DNA from: Clostridia bacterium
GTDB lineage: Bacteria > Bacillota > DSM-521 > Neomoorellales > SLTJ01
Direction of reading: 5' to 3'
Length of the DNA: 7,509 nt
Assembly (NCBI GenBank): GCA_014360105.1
Contig: JACIYD010000069.1
Location: 1-7,509 of the forward strand
A program made the translations under genes and the position numbers. The notes beneath the pieces were generated by a model. The model was not told the origin of the DNA and searched no databases. It was given only the letters and a program-made list of their open reading frames with translations. Of the stretch, positions 7,333-7,509 are shown piece after piece (positions within the stretch are counted from its first letter, which is position 1; each line of letters starts with the position of its first letter).

Positions 7333-7340
7333 CTACCTGG

Positions 7341-7440
7341 GTTATCCCCAGTTTGCCTCTTGCGGTCTTTGGCTCCCTCGTTGGCGTGAGCCTCGCGGGC
7401 CGAACTAAGGCTTCGAGCTCCGGCGGGCTCCCGGCTCGTG
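7341..7440 (+). repeat. Imperfect repeat copy B
   Basis: This is the second copy, 182 bases downstream of copy A. It keeps the hairpin GGCTC/GAGCC (7371-7375 with 7388-7392) with the same 12-base loop as copy A. The alternative pairing GAGCC/GGCTT (7388-7392 with 7409-7413) is also retained with a terminal G-U. It starts with GTTATC like copy A and ends in GGGCTCCCGGCTCGT, comparable to GGGCTCTGCAGCTCGT in A. Confidence 0.65.
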
Positions 7441-7466
7441 CGCGCCCTCCATGGCGCCGCGGGAGC
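7427..7466. other. Short inverted repeat at the right end
   Basis: GCTCCC (7427-7432) and GGGAGC (7461-7466) are exact reverse complements with a 28-base loop. The rest of the stretch to 7509 is GC-rich, with no gene I can support and no terminator T-run. Confidence 0.25.
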
Positions 7467-7509
7467 TATTGGCCATCCGTGGCCTTCGGTCGGCTTGCGC
7501 CCTCGCTCT

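Noticed and set aside
7337..7354. CTGGG/CCCAG hairpin followed by TTT as a terminator
   Set aside because: The stem is only five base pairs and the T-run is three bases, too weak for an intrinsic terminator.
7159..7440. CRISPR array
   Set aside because: Only two imperfect, about 100-base copies with a long unequal gap; no short exact direct repeats or regular spacers.

Overview
The window is GC-rich, high-coding-density bacterial DNA. It uses GTG and TTG starts, has sigma-A-type promoters with perfect TATAAT boxes, and carries a DUF1614 membrane protein. Together these suggest a thermophilic or anaerobic Firmicute of the Moorella / Desulfotomaculum kind. This is an inference from gene families and base composition; no marker gene is present.

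Layout, left to right. (1) The leftmost 3.9 kb is one very long minus-strand gene that runs off the left edge. I checked its frame codon by codon from 3904 down to 2 and found no stop, giving at least 1,301 codons. It encodes a giant P-loop ATPase with a clear Walker A and Walker B, most like the DUF6079 / BrxC-PglY type of phage-defence ATPase. (2) Just upstream and co-directional is a soluble tetratricopeptide-repeat (TPR) protein. The two form a probable operon driven by an extended -10 promoter near 5070. (3) Next comes a DUF1614 integral membrane protein, also on the minus strand, with its own promoter near 5870. (4) A 486-base divergent intergenic region holds that promoter and, on the plus strand, the promoter of a radical-SAM protein of the SplB-like family (6241-7158). 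(5) The last 351 bases have no convincing gene but contain two copies of an imperfect repeat of about 100 bases. A third, more diverged copy lies upstream of the radical-SAM gene and runs into its promoter.

The ATPase and TPR pair is the part most likely to belong to a larger system. BrxC/PglY-type ATPases normally act with a DNA methyltransferase and a PglZ-type protein, and any such partners would lie left of this window. DUF1614 and the radical-SAM protein look like unrelated neighbours. The dispersed, possibly structured repeat around the radical-SAM gene is the most unusual non-coding signal.
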